Assembly: GCA_903904835.1 (NCBI GenBank)
Contig: CAIVEI010000068.1
Location: 1-64,000, forward strand
From: an uncultured Schlesneria sp.
Lineage (GTDB): Bacteria > Planctomycetota > Planctomycetia > Planctomycetales > Planctomycetaceae
Length of the DNA stretch: 64,000 nucleotides
Reading direction: 5' to 3'
The notes beneath the pieces are model-generated. The model made no database searches and was not told the origin of the DNA. It was given only the letters and a program-made list of their open reading frames with translations. This document shows positions 44,022 through 52,129 of the stretch, piece by piece. Made by a program: the position numbers and the translations under genes. Numbering within the stretch: the first letter of the stretch is position 1; the number at the start of each line of letters is the position of its first letter.

Positions 44022-44220
44022 GGATCTTTCGCGAAACACTTTCGTCCTGGGTCATTCGGCGATATCTTCCAACGTAGCCATCATCGCTCCGCGTGATGAG
44101 CCATTGTCGGAAACGATCCGACCATTGCCTTTGCATCGGAACAAATAATTCGTTTGAATTCCTCTTTTGAGAACATACGTTGTCTCACGAGACAACTCTT
44201 ATTTCACTGACGAGACTACC

Positions 44221-45249
44221 ATGCGTGCCATTCAGCTTGAAAAACCACTCCACTTCCGCCTGATCGACATTCCTGAACCAGATGCGCCAGTTGCTGGTGA
44301 GGCACTGGTTCGCGTTCATCGCATCGGTATTTGCGGTACGGACCTCAGCGGCTACCTCGGCAAGATGCCGTTTTATTCCTATCCCCGTATTCCAGGCCAC
44401 GAACTGGGTGTCGAGGTCGTCGCCGTCGGTCCTGATGTGACCAACGTCAAGGCGGGTGACACGTGCTCGGTCGAACCCTACATCAACAACCCGAACAGTT
44501 TTGCCAGTAAGCGTGAGCGAACAAACTGTTGTGAAGACCTGCAAGTGCTGGGTGTTCACACCGACGGCGGGATGCGGCCGTTGTTCAAACTGCCCGCTCG
44601 CAAACTGCACAAGGCGACCAAGTTGTCGATGGAACAACTGGCGCTGGTTGAGACTCTGGCCATCGGCTGTCACGCGGTCGTTCGCTGTGCGCCGCAACCG
44701 GGCGAGGACGTGCTTGTCATTGGCGCCGGTCCTATCGGACTGAGTGTGATTGAATTCGTGAAGCTGACGGGTGCGAACCTGATCGTGATGGATATGGTCG
44801 CCAGTCGACTGGAATTCTGTCGGAATTCAATGGGGGTCAAGCACACGGTTCAAGCGGGTGACGGGAACGAAGAAAAGGCATTGCGGGATTTAACCGATGG
44901 CCATCTGCCGACGATTGTGGTCGATGCAACGGGCAGCGCGAAATCGATGTCGAATGCGTTGAATTACGTTGGACATACAGGGAAACTGGTCTACGTCGGG
45001 ATTACAACAGACAACGTTTCGTTCCCGCATCCGCTCATGCACCGGCGCGAGATGACTCTTTTCGCAAGCCGCAACGCGATGCCTGAAGACTTCGATCGAA
45101 TCATCAATCTGATCGAAACAGGGACGATCGATACTCGTCCTTGGATCACTCATCGAACTAATTTCGACGAGCTGATCGGCCAGTTCCCCAGTTATACCAA
45201 GCCGGAAACAGGCGTCATCAAAGCGATCGTGGAAGTTCCCAATTCATAG
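44221..45249 (+). CDS. Zinc-binding medium-chain alcohol dehydrogenase
   Basis: The 342-residue product is an MDR dehydrogenase. Catalytic zinc residues Cys38 (GICGTD), His60 and Glu61 (PGHELG) are present, along with the Rossmann motif VIGAGPIGLSVIEF. It would oxidise a sugar acid or polyol with NAD(P). The sequence near LQVLGVHTDGGM resembles L-galactonate/threonine dehydrogenase relatives. The structural-zinc loop has only NCC (103-104); the first two of the four usual Cys are replaced (EPYINNPNSFASKRERTNCC), so this zinc is probably absent. ATG 44221 fits the family N-terminus. A bidirectional terminator follows at 45277-45313. Confidence 0.85.
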   Translation: MRAIQLEKPLHFRLIDIPEPDAPVAGEALVRVHRIGICGTDLSGYLGKMPFYSYPRIPGHELGVEVVAVGPDVTNVKAGDTCSVEPYINNPNSFASKRERTNCCEDLQVLGVHTDGGMRPLFKLPARKLHKATKLSMEQLALVETLAIGCHAVVRCAPQPGEDVLVIGAGPIGLSVIEFVKLTGANLIVMDMVASRLEFCRNSMGVKHTVQAGDGNEEKALRDLTDGHLPTIVVDATGSAKSMSNALNYVGHTGKLVYVGITTDNVSFPHPLMHRREMTLFASRNAMPEDFDRIINLIETGTIDTRPWITHRTNFDELIGQFPSYTKPETGVIKAIVEVPNS

Positions 45250-45276
45250 ATCGGTGAGACAATCGTTGAAAATAAA

Positions 45277-45313
45277 AAGTGGGGCGTCCAAGAGGATCTT
45301 AGGCGCCCCACTT
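45277..45313. terminator. Bidirectional terminator between dehydrogenase and cysteine-rich gene
   Basis: AAGTGGGGCG (45277-45286) pairs with CGCCCCACTT (45304-45313), a 10-bp stem with a 17-base loop. The upstream AATAAAAA run serves the minus-strand gene, and the fold also lies after the plus-strand stop at 45249. Confidence 0.8.
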
Positions 45314-45339
45314 CAGAATTTGACTACTGACCGGATCGA

Positions 45340-45669
45340 CTATTCAGCGGCCTTGGCTGTTGCACAACAAGAGCCCTGGCCTGGACAACAACAGTTGCCA
45401 GTGACACAGCAGCTATTCGATTTGGCCACCGCAGCAGTTTGAAGGGCATCAGGTTTTGCCTTCGTGCAGCATGCCTTCCTTGGCTGTAGTTGTGCCTTCG
45501 CGCTGGCACAGCACGATCCCTGCCCTGGACAGCAGCAGTTGCCCGTCGCACAGCAGCCTTCGTTCTTTTGAGAGGCCATTCCCGGGACATCCGAGGTTTT
45601 ATGAATTGCCCTGGCTGATCCTGCAAGTATCACACAAAACACCACGGTTGCTAACATTTTAGTACGCAT
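45340..45669 (-). CDS. Exported cysteine-rich protein with duplicated CC-TGNCCCPGQGSCC motif
   Basis: The 109-residue product has a signal peptide (MRTKMLATVVFCVILAGSARA) and then a mature chain with 16 Cys in under 90 residues. A unit CCATGNCCCPGQGSCCASAK (39-58) recurs as CCVTGNCCCPGQGSCCATAK (87-106), with ACCTKAK between. The CCC centre and paired CC at each end suggest a metal-binding repeat, perhaps of metallothionein style but exported. GGAG lies 7 bp before the chosen ATG 45669. I do not recognise a named family. It is head-to-tail with another cysteine-rich exported gene 200 bp upstream and near ArsR and YnfA. Confidence 0.75.
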   Translation of the reverse strand: MRTKMLATVVFCVILAGSARAIHKTSDVPGMASQKNEGCCATGNCCCPGQGSCCASAKAQLQPRKACCTKAKPDALQTAAVAKSNSCCVTGNCCCPGQGSCCATAKAAE

Positions 45670-45869
45670 TTTGATCTCCAAATAATTTGATTTTGTTCTG
45701 TTGAAGTGTCATTTCGCGATCACCTGACGGTGTGCGAACTTAAGCACTGAAATAGGGCCGAAAGAAATAACAGCCCGAAAAAAATGATCCGTGAAAAGGC
45801 CTGGCTGACGACGACAAGGCATTTCATTGCCAGCGCGCATCACTGCCAGAAGCGATCAACGAAATCGGC

Positions 45870-46280
45870 TCAACACAACCAACGACAGTACAACACATTG
45901 AACTGACGGGGTGGAACAGGCGAGAAACAGGTCGAATGACATATCGCATCGATCTTGATCAGAGGCAGCTCACGGCTGGCGTTGATCCCGTAAACACCGA
46001 TATCGACGTGATCGAATTCAATGGAGCCGTTTGTGACGGTTGCATTTCGATCGGCGCAGGGACAGTTTTGAGCTGGAACAGGTCTAGCGGGCGAAGGGTT
46101 CGAATCGACCGGTAATCGTTTGCCACAGCAGTCTCGAGCGAATCCTGCCGAGCAGACCTTCGCGTTGGAATCCGCTATTTTCGAAGTGATTGGAATCAAG
46201 AACGAACAACACCACCCCTGCGGGAATGCCAGAGACATTCCAACAAGTAGCATCACGCTGCGAAGGGCGTTCGTGTTCAT
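45870..46280 (-). CDS. Second exported cysteine-rich protein
   Basis: The 136-residue product begins with a signal peptide (NALRSVMLLVGMSLAFPQ) and has 11 Cys: CC near 24-25, Cys43, CC at 51-52, the motif CPC (73-75), and single Cys to the end. A Ser/Pro-rich spacer (NPSPARPVPAQ) precedes CPC. ATG 46280 follows a longer frame whose first 12 residues look non-coding. Function is unknown; composition suggests metal binding or disulfide-stabilised structure in the periplasm. It is in line with the 109-residue protein and may form one unit with it. Confidence 0.55.
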   Translation of the reverse strand: MNTNALRSVMLLVGMSLAFPQGWCCSFLIPITSKIADSNAKVCSAGFARDCCGKRLPVDSNPSPARPVPAQNCPCADRNATVTNGSIEFDHVDIGVYGINASRELPLIKIDAICHSTCFSPVPPRQFNVLYCRWLC

Positions 46281-46594
46281 AATGATTAAATATATCCCGA
46301 ATGATCGACGTATCAATCCCTGTTTTTCACTTGGTCGTTGAGTCTGATTGAAAAGTCACTCATTTGATTTGATGCCAACGGCGCGTACTGGTTTCAAAAT
46401 GATCACGCCAATGCGTCCGATTTTGGATTCCGAAGTCCATTTTGAGCATCCCACAAGAAAAACGAGAGTTTGAAACGGCGTGTCATAGAACCGCAATAAT
46501 GATTGCCGATATCCGCAGAGTCAGACAAGAACGCCGTCAGGCGACTTGTGACTTTTGAATATGAAGAACTACCATTCACTGCAGTGTTGGTAAC
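46281..46594. other. Intergenic region with no recognised feature
   Basis: The 314-bp stretch between the cysteine-rich gene and the first hairpin copy shows no gene-like frame. It is AT-richer near 46285-46350 and may hold the promoter of the leftward cysteine-rich gene. I see nothing else in it. Confidence 0.45.
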
Positions 46595-46648
46595 GCAAAT
46601 TCCCAGGGCAAAGGCCCGTTAACCACTCCGCAGGCGAGTTGGGGTTTT
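46595..46648. repeat. Hairpin repeat, copy 1, upstream of ynfA
   Basis: The segment shares GCAAAT, AGGGCAAA, GCCCGTTAACCAC and TCCGCAG with 47103-47165, in the same order. It contains two small hairpins, GGGC-AAA-GGCCC and CCACTC facing GAGTTGG, and ends in GGGGTTTTG. The two copies bracket ynfA as direct repeats. Confidence 0.65.
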
Positions 46649-46734
46649 GTTCCAGTCAAATTCCTTCGCAGAGCTGCGCATTTCGGTCGTAGTCGCGGAC
46701 GCGCAGGAGTCGGTTCGTTCAGGATACAGTGTTC

Positions 46735-47061
46735 ATGGAATTCGCAAAAACCACGGGTTTGTACGTCCTGACCGCGATTGCCGAGATCCTCGGTTGTTAT
46801 CTGCCGTATTTGTGGCTGCGGAAGGGAGGTTCGCCGTTATTGCTGATCCCGACGGTGATCAGCCTTGCTGTGTTTTCGTGGTTACTGACCTTGCATCCGA
46901 CAGCCGCCGGACGGGTTTATGCCGCTTACGGTGGCGTCTACATCACGGTCGCGCTGGTCTGGTTATGGGCAGTTGACGGGATTCCGCCAAGTCTTGGTGA
47001 CTGTGTCGGGGCCGGCCTGTGTCTGGCGGGGATGGCCGTGATTATCCTTTCAGCCAAGTAG
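46735..47061 (+). CDS. ynfA: YnfA-family membrane protein
   Basis: The 108-residue product has four membrane helices and the YnfA signature: [20 protein letters not shown], then [20 protein letters not shown] and [14 protein letters not shown]. The family is related to small multidrug-resistance transporters; its physiological substrate is unsettled. ATG 46735 is preferred over the GTG two codons earlier. It is bracketed by direct copies of a hairpin repeat (46595 and 47103), the second of which doubles as its terminator. Its neighbours are cysteine-rich exported proteins and an ArsR regulator. Confidence 0.9.
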   Translation: MEFAKTTGLYVLTAIAEILGCYLPYLWLRKGGSPLLLIPTVISLAVFSWLLTLHPTAAGRVYAAYGGVYITVALVWLWAVDGIPPSLGDCVGAGLCLAGMAVIILSAK

Positions 47062-47102
47062 TTTTGCGATCCATGAGCCGCCATCGACCGATACGATACA
47101 TC

Positions 47103-47165
47103 GCAAATTGATAGGGCAAACGCCCGTTGTTAACCACCTCCGCAGCGGAGGTGGGATTTCGTTTT
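47103..47165. repeat. Hairpin repeat, copy 2, downstream of ynfA
   Basis: This copy is clearer than copy 1: CCACCTCCG (47134-47142) faces CGGAGGTGG (47146-47154) as a perfect 9-bp stem, then GATTTCGTTTTATTTG, so it can act as a rho-independent terminator for ynfA. The first part, AGGGCAAACGCCCGTT, matches copy 1 and folds as GGGC-AAAC-GCCC. Confidence 0.7.
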
Positions 47166-47188
47166 ATTTGATGATTTCCATCGACAAA

Positions 47189-47575
47189 TCACTTTGCCGC
47201 TTTCGGCGCCGCTTTGCTTTTTGTCGCCGGTTTGGTTGCCTCAGTTTTGCCTGTCGCCGGTTTATTGATCTTTGGTCTACACGATTCCGCTTGAGGCCCG
47301 CAGCAGTCATTGAGCACGAAACCGAGTAAACCTTTAATCCCTTCGGGATTCAACGAGAAAATGATCGAGGCACCCTTGTGAAAGTCTCGTAACAATCCGG
47401 CCTTCAAAAGCTCATTGATGTGGTACGAAAGTGTTGCGTCTGGTAATTCGAGTTTCCTGGCAATTTTGCCCGCTGGCATTCCGACATCACCTTGCTTCGA
47501 CAACAGTCGCAAGATCCGAAGTCGGGATTCATGAGCTAACGATTTGAATGCTTCAATTGCGTCTTGGTCGTGCAT
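47189..47575 (-). CDS. ArsR-family metal-sensing repressor with C-terminal Cys triad
   Basis: The 128-residue product has the winged-helix ArsR core (AFKSLAHESRLRILRLLSKQ, AGKIARKLELPDATLSYHIN, HKGASIIFSLNPEGI). Cys91, Cys92 and Cys99 lie after the wing (LNDCCGPQAESC). In the arsenic repressor of Acidithiobacillus ferrooxidans, Cys95, Cys96 and Cys102 form the As(III) site in a similar place. A Lys/Ala/Pro tail (PATGKTEATKPATKSKAAPK) then extends past the usual end. ATG 47575 gives the family start; a perfect palindrome lies 34-59 bp upstream. Direct As-resistance genes are not next to it. Confidence 0.85.
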   Translation of the reverse strand: MHDQDAIEAFKSLAHESRLRILRLLSKQGDVGMPAGKIARKLELPDATLSYHINELLKAGLLRDFHKGASIIFSLNPEGIKGLLGFVLNDCCGPQAESCRPKINKPATGKTEATKPATKSKAAPKAAK

Positions 47576-47608
47576 GTTTTCATCACTATCGAAACTGTAA
47601 GTTATTAC

Positions 47609-47634
47609 CGAGAACCACAAACCAGTGGTTCTCG
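47609..47634. promoter_or_regulatory. Candidate ArsR operator palindrome
   Basis: CGAGAACCAC (47609-47618) and GTGGTTCTCG (47625-47634) are perfect 10-bp arms separated by 6 bp, in the upstream region of the leftward ArsR gene. Position and symmetry fit an autoregulatory operator for a dimeric repressor. A 5' leader hairpin is the alternative. Confidence 0.55.
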
Positions 47635-47841
47635 ACACTGAAAGGAGATTTTCAAATCTATCAAATTACGAATGGAAATACAGATATTTTCCTGATTTCG
47701 CTCAGGGGGAGTTCATATTTCAAACCGGGGTATCACGGTTATGGAGTCTTCGAGAAAGCCGCGTGATGGGATTCGGCGTATCCATTGCACCACACGACCA
47801 AGTCGAAGGCTCCATGATCGTGGCACCCGCGTTTGACGAGC

Positions 47842-48627
47842 TTATCCTGGCGGATTGGCTCGTTCTTTCTTTTGTTCTTCAAATGCTTTTTTCATCGACG
47901 AATATCGGCGTTCCAGAAAAAGGATAATTAAAATGATGATCGGCACGCCGCCCCATTTGATGATGAATGAATTCTCGAGATTATCGGGAAGACTGTCCTT
48001 CACCACTACGGCGAGGAACAACATTGCCGCATTACCAATCACCGCACCAATGGTGCTTCCCCAGAAGATAGCCCATCGAGACAAACCGAGCAGGCGACCG
48101 AAGATGGCACCGCCGACACTGCCCGTCGCGGCCAAAGGAAACGCGATAAAGGCCAAGAGACCCAGGAATGTCATTCGTTTCATCCAAGGCTGATGTGCCA
48201 GGATGAACTCGCTGTCACTCGATAATGATGCAATCTTGGGTCCGATCCAGGGGACTCGAAACATAAAGCCGACATGGAACGCGAAAAACAACGCGACCAT
48301 CGCGTCCTGATAAGTCACCATCCAGAACAGGTCGTACGGGGTCAGACCGGGAAACGGAGTGATGATCGAGAATCGCCCCAGGAATGCGAATGAGCAGCCT
48401 GTGGCGACGAGCAGTTCCCAGCAGTACTTTGGTCCGGCAATAATATAAATGATGCCGAACAAGACCAGCGTCACGATCAACGGGCCGATCAACGTTCCCA
48501 GCCACAGTGGGAAATAGTTCTTGTGGAAGTTCTTTTCGAACTTCAAAAACGACTCCAGCAGCCGCTCGTGTTCGAGGGCATCCGGGATCACGATCTGGTG
48601 TGGATGGGTGTGGACGTTATCGGACAT
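47842..48627 (-). CDS. Small multidrug-export-family membrane protein
   Basis: The 261-residue product has about seven hydrophobic helices (WLGTLIGPLIVTLVLFGIIY, MVALFFAFHVGFMFRV, LGLLAFIAFPLAATGSVGGA, WGSTIGAVIGNAAMLFLAVV, VPIIILIILFLERRY) and a charged tail. The GSVGGAIFGRLLGLSRW region resembles PF06695 (Sm_multidrug_ex). ATG 48627, after a non-homologous frame extension, gives the family start (MSDNVHTHPHQIVIP). It is transcribed in the same direction as arsR and lies 207 bp upstream of it. Whether it exports a metal or drug is unknown. Confidence 0.75.
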   Translation of the reverse strand: MSDNVHTHPHQIVIPDALEHERLLESFLKFEKNFHKNYFPLWLGTLIGPLIVTLVLFGIIYIIAGPKYCWELLVATGCSFAFLGRFSIITPFPGLTPYDLFWMVTYQDAMVALFFAFHVGFMFRVPWIGPKIASLSSDSEFILAHQPWMKRMTFLGLLAFIAFPLAATGSVGGAIFGRLLGLSRWAIFWGSTIGAVIGNAAMLFLAVVVKDSLPDNLENSFIIKWGGVPIIILIILFLERRYSSMKKAFEEQKKERANPPG

Positions 48628-48730
48628 GTCTGTGTCGCGCAAACTCAGTCGGTATCCGAACGAGCATTCAATGAGAATATTTAAACGAATCAGAGAGACG
48701 ATTGCAAAATCAATACTGTGAGACGGGAAC

Positions 48731-48761
48731 GCGTCGGATGTCATTCAGAGACATCCGACGC
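48731..48761 (-). terminator. Stable hairpin after nuoN
   Basis: GCGTCGGATGTC (48731-48742) pairs with GACATCCGACGC (48750-48761), a perfect 12-bp stem with a 7-base loop, 32 bp past the nuoN stop. No T run follows on the minus strand, so it may block 3' exonucleases or act with rho rather than be a classic terminator. Confidence 0.6.
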
Positions 48762-48792
48762 AGTTCGTATTCGCAATCGGCAGAACATCACC

Positions 48793-50355
48793 TTACGGCA
48801 TAATGCTCTGAATCGGTACCCAAAGCCAGCCGGGCAGGAAGAACAAGCCAAGAGTTCCCACCAGACACAACCCCGCAGCAATCAACGATGGGGTTTCAAT
48901 GACCGTGTCCTGTTGACTACGATTGATTGGTTCTCGCAAGAACATCACTCCGATAATCTTCAAATAGTACCAGGCACCTAAGGCGGCGTTGATTGCCAGG
49001 ATCACGGCCAGCCATTTGTACGATTCCTGTCCTTCCACAGTCCCTTGCGACCATGCGGCAAAAAACAGGTTTAGTTTGCCCAGAAATCCCGCCGTAGGAG
49101 GCAATCCGGCCAGGCTGAAGAGAAAGATCGCCAGCAAGAGGGCCATCGCCGGGCGCGTCCGCGACAAGCCTGACAAGTCATCAAATGATTCGATTCGTTT
49201 ATCGGTACGGGCTGCAGCAATCAAAACTGCGAAAGTTCCCAGTGTCATCGCCCCATACACGGCCAGATAAAACAACATGGCCCCAATTCCGCTGACACTA
49301 TTCGGACTGACAGTTGCCAGGACATCCGCCTTTTGATGTTCGTGTGCCATACCAACGATCAAGCCGACCATCATATATCCTGCGTGTGACACGCTGGAAT
49401 ACGCCAGAAGCCGACGAATATCGGTCTGCATCAGGGCCATCAGGTTTCCCACGAACATGGTCGCTACGGCCAACCACCAGAGGAGCGGAATTGCCGCAGG
49501 TGTCATGGTCCATGGATTCATTGCTTGTTCAGCACCCGTTGCCGGGACCATCAGCCGCAGCAGCGCTACAAATCCTGCAATCTTGGGAACAAAGGAGAGC
49601 ATGGCAGCGGCGGAGGTTGGAGCACCTTGGAAGACGTCCGGGGCATAAAAGTGGAATGGAACGGCGGTGAGACGGAATCCAAGCCCGGCAATCAGCATGA
49701 CCGTTGCCACAGCCACGAGGGGATTCGCTCGATGGTCACTTGCCGCCGAAAATGCAGCGTGGATCCCCGACAAGTTTGTTGTTCCTGTGGCCCCGTAAAG
49801 GTAGCTCATTCCGAACAGCACGATAGCGGATGAAAAGATGCTGAGCAGAAAGTATTTGAGCGTCGCTTCTTGAGCGGGTGCGTCGCGTCGCGGCAACAGC
49901 AGGAACAGGTATGTCGGGATGCTGACCAGTTCGAGAGCGACGAACAGTCCGACCAGGTCGTTGGAGGCCGCGATCAGGTTAACACCTGCCAGGATTGCCA
50001 GCAGGCACGCATGACTTTCTGCCGAACGTGCATCATCAGCCTGGTTCCAGTGCAAAAGTACCAGAATCGCACCGAATGTCAGCGTCAGCCCGCGGATATA
50101 CCACGTCAATTCGTCCAGTACGAAAGGACCGAGCGTACGTGTGACAGGCGGACTTTGCCACCAGACACAACTGGCAAGAAGCAATGCCAGCAGGGACAAA
50201 CAACCCCAGCGGTGGCGAAGGCCAACCGGTGCTTCGCCTCGTTCGTTGACCAGGAAGGGCGCGGCGAAAAATATCAGACAGACCGCTGCCAACAGGACGG
50301 CTTCAGGCGCGATTAAAGAGAAGGCATTGTTCAATTGTTGAATGGCTGCGTTCAC
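48793..50355 (-). CDS. nuoN: NADH-quinone oxidoreductase subunit N
   Basis: The 520-residue, strongly hydrophobic product matches the antiporter-like complex I subunit N. Recognisable stretches are LVGLFVALELVSIPTYLFLL, VPFHFYAPDVFQGAPTSAAA, MQTDIRRLLAYSSVSHAGYM and SLAGLPPTAGFLGKLNLFFA. It translocates protons as quinone is reduced. The GTG start overlaps the nuoM stop (GTGA), so the two are coupled. It is the last gene of the nuo operon, followed by a strong hairpin. Confidence 0.95.
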   Translation of the reverse strand: MNAAIQQLNNAFSLIAPEAVLLAAVCLIFFAAPFLVNERGEAPVGLRHRWGCLSLLALLLASCVWWQSPPVTRTLGPFVLDELTWYIRGLTLTFGAILVLLHWNQADDARSAESHACLLAILAGVNLIAASNDLVGLFVALELVSIPTYLFLLLPRRDAPAQEATLKYFLLSIFSSAIVLFGMSYLYGATGTTNLSGIHAAFSAASDHRANPLVAVATVMLIAGLGFRLTAVPFHFYAPDVFQGAPTSAAAMLSFVPKIAGFVALLRLMVPATGAEQAMNPWTMTPAAIPLLWWLAVATMFVGNLMALMQTDIRRLLAYSSVSHAGYMMVGLIVGMAHEHQKADVLATVSPNSVSGIGAMLFYLAVYGAMTLGTFAVLIAAARTDKRIESFDDLSGLSRTRPAMALLLAIFLFSLAGLPPTAGFLGKLNLFFAAWSQGTVEGQESYKWLAVILAINAALGAWYYLKIIGVMFLREPINRSQQDTVIETPSLIAAGLCLVGTLGLFFLPGWLWVPIQSIMP

Positions 50356-52040
50356 GGGCGAACCTCCGAGCCGAGAGCCACGCTCGGCAAATTCTTCTGG
50401 GATGCGTGATTATTCAAGGATGCGTGCATGAAAGCGTTTGGGTTCGTGGCACGTACGTTGCCATACAACTTCGCGACCGCTTCGACATCAGGTCGGATTA
50501 AATCGAGAAGTGGTTGTGGGAATAGTCCCAGGATCAGGCACAACCCCAGCAGAGGAGCCAGTGCCGCGACTTCACGAGCATTCAGGTCGGCGATCGGTTC
50601 GTGACCAGGACCATGGTGTTCCGCCGGCAGATGCACGGGCCCGAAGAACGCGTGCTGAACGACACCCAGCAGATACCAGGCACCCAGTACGACCCCCATG
50701 GCACCTAAGGCCGAGAAGATCACCCCTTGTCCATCGCCGGCTCGAAACATTCCGGCCAGGCAGAGAAATTCACCCACAAAGCCGTTAAGACCAGGAAGTC
50801 CGATGCTGGCGAAGGAGGTAAAGACCATTGCGACCCCCATCAGCGGCAATTTCGTGGCGAGCCCACCTAATTCGTTTAACTGGCGAGTGTGATATCGTTC
50901 GTAAAACATCCCGACGATGCAGAATAAGGCTCCCGTCGAAAGGCCGTGATTGATCATCTGCAACACGCCGCCGCTGATGCCTTCGATATTCAAAGCGAAC
51001 AGACCCAGCATGCAAAAACCAAGGTGAGCCACGGAGCTGTAGGCGACCAGCTTTTTAATGTCATTTTGAGACAAGGCACAAAACGAGCCGTAGATAATCC
51101 CGATCGAAGCCATCGCTCCAATTAATGGCAGGCCCGTATGCAGACAGGCATCGGGAAGCATCGGCAGCAGCATCCGCAGAAAGCCGTAAGTTCCCAATTT
51201 CAACAGCACCCCGGCGAGCAACACCGAACCGGCAGTAGGGGCTTCCACGTGAGCCAGCGGCAACCATGTGTGAAACGGGAACAACGGAACTTTGACCATG
51301 AACCCGGCCGCGATCATCAGGAACAATGTGAATTGAACAGTCGGTGTTAAAGGGTGCTCGGCCAGGGTATTAGCCAGATCAGGAATCGAGAAAGGGGTCG
51401 TGAGCCCCGGATTGGCCTGAACAGTGGTCACAACAAGGGAGACCAATCCGAGTAGCGTGATCAGACTACCGGCGAGCGTGTATACAAAAAACTTTCCGGC
51501 GGCGTATCGACGGAGCGGTCCACCCCAGATCCCGACAAGGAAAAACAGGGGGATCAGAGTGAACTCGAAGAAGACATAAAACAGCAGGATGTCAAACGAA
51601 CAGAAGACGCCAATCAAACCCGTTTCCAGGATCAGAAGGCAGGCATAAAACTGGGCGGCCCGATCTTTGATTGCTGTCCAGGAAACAAGCACAGACGAAA
51701 TCGTGAGAATGGTTGTCAACAAAACGAGAGAGAGGCTGATGCCGTCCAGGCCCAGAAAGAACTCAAGCTTCACACCGGGGCTGTGGGGTCCTGCCTGTGA
51801 CAGATCCAACCAGGTATGTCGCTGCACCAATTGCGGATGAACCGGTCCCCGCGCTGTCTCGGAAACTTGCGGCAGGGCCAGGAATTGAGCAGCGACCCCC
51901 CATGAAACGAGAAAGGTTGCCACTGTGGCGAGGAGCGCCACCCAGCGCGCACGGACGGCCGTCGCCTGCGGGTCGAGCAGCAATAATGCCACTGCCGCAA
52001 TCGCAGGTAAAAAAATCATGATGACTAACAAACTGGGCAT
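50352..52040 (-). CDS. nuoM: NADH-quinone oxidoreductase subunit M
   Basis: The 562-residue membrane protein is the complex I antiporter-like subunit M. Visible motifs are FYVFFEFTLIPLFFLVGIWG with its conserved Glu, FHTWLPLAHVEAPTAGSVLL, LSQNDIKKLVAYSSVAHLGF and SIGLPGLNGFVGEFLCL. The C-terminus carries a Pro/Ala-rich hydrophilic tail beyond the helices. It overlaps nuoN by 4 bp. The proton channel residues (Glu and Lys on broken helices) appear in place. Confidence 0.95.
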   Translation of the reverse strand: MPSLLVIMIFLPAIAAVALLLLDPQATAVRARWVALLATVATFLVSWGVAAQFLALPQVSETARGPVHPQLVQRHTWLDLSQAGPHSPGVKLEFFLGLDGISLSLVLLTTILTISSVLVSWTAIKDRAAQFYACLLILETGLIGVFCSFDILLFYVFFEFTLIPLFFLVGIWGGPLRRYAAGKFFVYTLAGSLITLLGLVSLVVTTVQANPGLTTPFSIPDLANTLAEHPLTPTVQFTLFLMIAAGFMVKVPLFPFHTWLPLAHVEAPTAGSVLLAGVLLKLGTYGFLRMLLPMLPDACLHTGLPLIGAMASIGIIYGSFCALSQNDIKKLVAYSSVAHLGFCMLGLFALNIEGISGGVLQMINHGLSTGALFCIVGMFYERYHTRQLNELGGLATKLPLMGVAMVFTSFASIGLPGLNGFVGEFLCLAGMFRAGDGQGVIFSALGAMGVVLGAWYLLGVVQHAFFGPVHLPAEHHGPGHEPIADLNAREVAALAPLLGLCLILGLFPQPLLDLIRPDVEAVAKLYGNVRATNPNAFMHASLNNHASQKNLPSVALGSEVRP

Positions 52041-52129
52041 CGAAGTTTCTTCCTCACGTCGTTCCCGCCAACGTTCTGTGCAATGACGAAGACCGGCTCA
52101 TGTCCGGACCCCGACTAAGACTCTAAAAA

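Noticed and set aside
47625-47927. Plus-strand frame of 100 residues after the ArsR palindrome
   Set aside because: It overlaps the export-protein gene on the other strand and has no homologous motif or close ribosome site.
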